A DNA stretch of 8,267 nt, from positions 1-8,267 of the forward strand of contig JAPHUU010000241.1 in assembly GCA_026193555.1 (NCBI GenBank), in the 5' to 3' direction. This document shows positions 7,267 through 8,267 of this stretch, piece by piece (position 1 is the first letter of the stretch; each line of letters opens with the position of its first letter). The notes below the pieces were generated by a model, which had not been told where the DNA came from, ran no database searches, and saw only the letters and a program-made list of their open reading frames with translations. Source of the DNA: Rhodanobacter sp. GTDB lineage: Bacteria; Pseudomonadota; Gammaproteobacteria; Xanthomonadales; Rhodanobacteraceae. The translations under genes were made by a program, and so were the position numbers.

Positions 7267-8267
7267 TGGGCCATGCCGCGCGGCGCCATGACGCGCGACA
7301 CTACTTCGGCCTGCCCTCGCCGTTTGCGATGAAGCGCGGCGGCGAGCTGCATGACGCGCACATCGCCTACGAAACCTGGGGCGTGCTGAACGACGCGCGC
7401 GACAACGCCGTGCTGGTGCTCACCGGCCTGTCGCCCAGCGCGCACATGGCCTCCTGCGAGGAAGATCCCAGCCCCGGCTGGTGGGAGGCGATGGTCGGCC
7501 CCGGCAAGGCAATCGACACCTCGCGCTGGTTCGTGATCTGCGTGAACTCGCTGGGCAGCGACAAGGGCTCCACCTGCCCGGCGTCGATCGACCCGGCCAC
7601 TGGCGAACCCTACCGATTGAGCTTTCCGCAACTGGCGCTGGAAGACGTCGCCAACGCCGCCCACGCCACCGTCAGCAGTATGGGCATCCAGAAACTGGCC
7701 TGCCTGATCGGTTGTTCGATGGGCGGCATGAGCGCACTGGCCTACATGCTGCTGCACCCCGGCAGCGTGCGCGCGCACATCAGCGTGGATACCGCGCCGC
7801 AGGCACAACCGTTCGCCATCGCGATCCGCTCGCTGCAGCGCGAGGCGATCCGGCTTGATCCCCAGTGGAACGATGGCAACTACGACATCCATGCCGAAAC
7901 GGACGGAACCTACCCCGACATGGGCATGAGCATCGCGCGCAAGCTGGGCGTGATCACCTACCGTTCCGCGATGGAATGGAACGGCCGCTTCGCGCGCATC
8001 CAGCTCGATCCGGAGCATCGCGAAGACGAACCGTTCGGACGCGAGTTCCAGGTCGAGTCCTATCTCGAAGGCCATGCCCGGCGCTTCGTGCGCAACTTCG
8101 ACCCGAACAGCTACCTGTACCTGTCGCGCGCCAGCGACTGGTTCGACATCGCCGAGTACGGCAACGGCAGCGTGCTCGAAGGGCTAGGGCACATCCATAT
8201 CGAGCAGGCCATGGTGATCGGCGTCAGCACCGATATCCTGTTCCCGCTGCAGCAGCAGGAGCAGATC
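7266..8267 (+). CDS. metX: MetX-family O-acyltransferase (serine O-succinyltransferase or homoserine O-acyltransferase), 3' end cut off
   Basis: This frame runs open from ATG 7266 to the window end, giving 334 residues without a stop. It is an alpha/beta-hydrolase-fold acyltransferase of the MetX family. Visible features are LPSPF and the AYETWG strand (34-39), LTGLSPSAH (52-60), the nucleophile elbow GCSMGG with Ser S151, LQREAI (190-195, containing R192), ITYRSAMEW, the FQVESYLEGHARRFVRNFD and SYLYLSRASDWFD region (261-294), and the catalytic Asp D323 in STDILFP. The catalytic His and about 35-50 residues lie beyond the edge. From memory it resembles xanthomonad proteins reclassified as L-serine O-succinyltransferase, which makes O-succinylserine for cysteine synthesis, more than classical homoserine acetyltransferases. 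Substrate choice is therefore inferred, not proven. AAGGTG (7255-7260) lies five bases before the ATG, and the ATG overlaps the ccmI stop by one base. Confidence 0.9.
   Translation, partial: MGHAARRHDARHYFGLPSPFAMKRGGELHDAHIAYETWGVLNDARDNAVLVLTGLSPSAHMASCEEDPSPGWWEAMVGPGKAIDTSRWFVICVNSLGSDKGSTCPASIDPATGEPYRLSFPQLALEDVANAAHATVSSMGIQKLACLIGCSMGGMSALAYMLLHPGSVRAHISVDTAPQAQPFAIAIRSLQREAIRLDPQWNDGNYDIHAETDGTYPDMGMSIARKLGVITYRSAMEWNGRFARIQLDPEHREDEPFGREFQVESYLEGHARRFVRNFDPNSYLYLSRASDWFDIAEYGNGSVLEGLGHIHIEQAMVIGVSTDILFPLQQQEQI

Noticed and set aside
7059..8075. Antisense open frame (338 residues) over the ccmI end and metX
   Set aside because: The + strand carries a MetX-family protein with a catalytic Ser motif through this region; the antisense frame shows no family motif.

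Overview
The window carries an almost complete System I cytochrome c maturation operon, ccmABCDEFGHI. It is preceded by the 3' end of a DUF3293 gene and followed, with a 1-base overlap, by a MetX-family O-acyltransferase gene that runs off the right edge. All genes are on the + strand. High GC content, this ccm gene order, the xanthomonad-like MetX protein (resembling L-serine O-succinyltransferases) and a GTAG-headed REP pair all suggest a gammaproteobacterium of the Xanthomonadales/Lysobacterales, most likely Rhodanobacteraceae (Rhodanobacter/Dyella type). The genus is an inference.

Layout: 1-321 is the end of the DUF3293 gene; 322-379 is a 58-base gap, the only gap long enough to hold a dedicated ccm promoter; 380-7266 is ccmA to ccmI; 7266 to the window end is the metX-like gene. 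The ccm genes are tightly packed. ATGA overlaps join ccmA/B, ccmC/D, ccmE/F, ccmF/G and ccmG/H, a probable GTGA overlap joins ccmH/I, and TGATG joins ccmI/metX. Only ccmB/C (9 bases) and ccmD/E (17 bases) have short spacers. No stretch over 300 bases lacks a gene, and I see no tRNA, rRNA, CRISPR array or insertion sequence.

How the genes work together (family knowledge): CcmA and CcmB form the ABC module that drives release of holo-CcmE. CcmC, helped by CcmD, loads heme onto the histidine of CcmE. CcmF, CcmH and CcmI form the heme ligation complex. CcmG and CcmH keep the CXXCH thiols of apocytochrome c reduced, and CcmI holds the apocytochrome. The key residues of each protein are present, so the pathway looks intact.

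The most unusual item is a 78-base REP inverted pair (5709-5786) lying inside the start of ccmH. It is exactly 26 codons long and open in the reading frame, so it appears to be translated as a basic extension ahead of the CcmH signal-peptide core. It also places a long RNA hairpin just after the start codon. The second point of interest is the tight coupling of a Cys/Met-pathway acyltransferase gene to the cytochrome c maturation operon.
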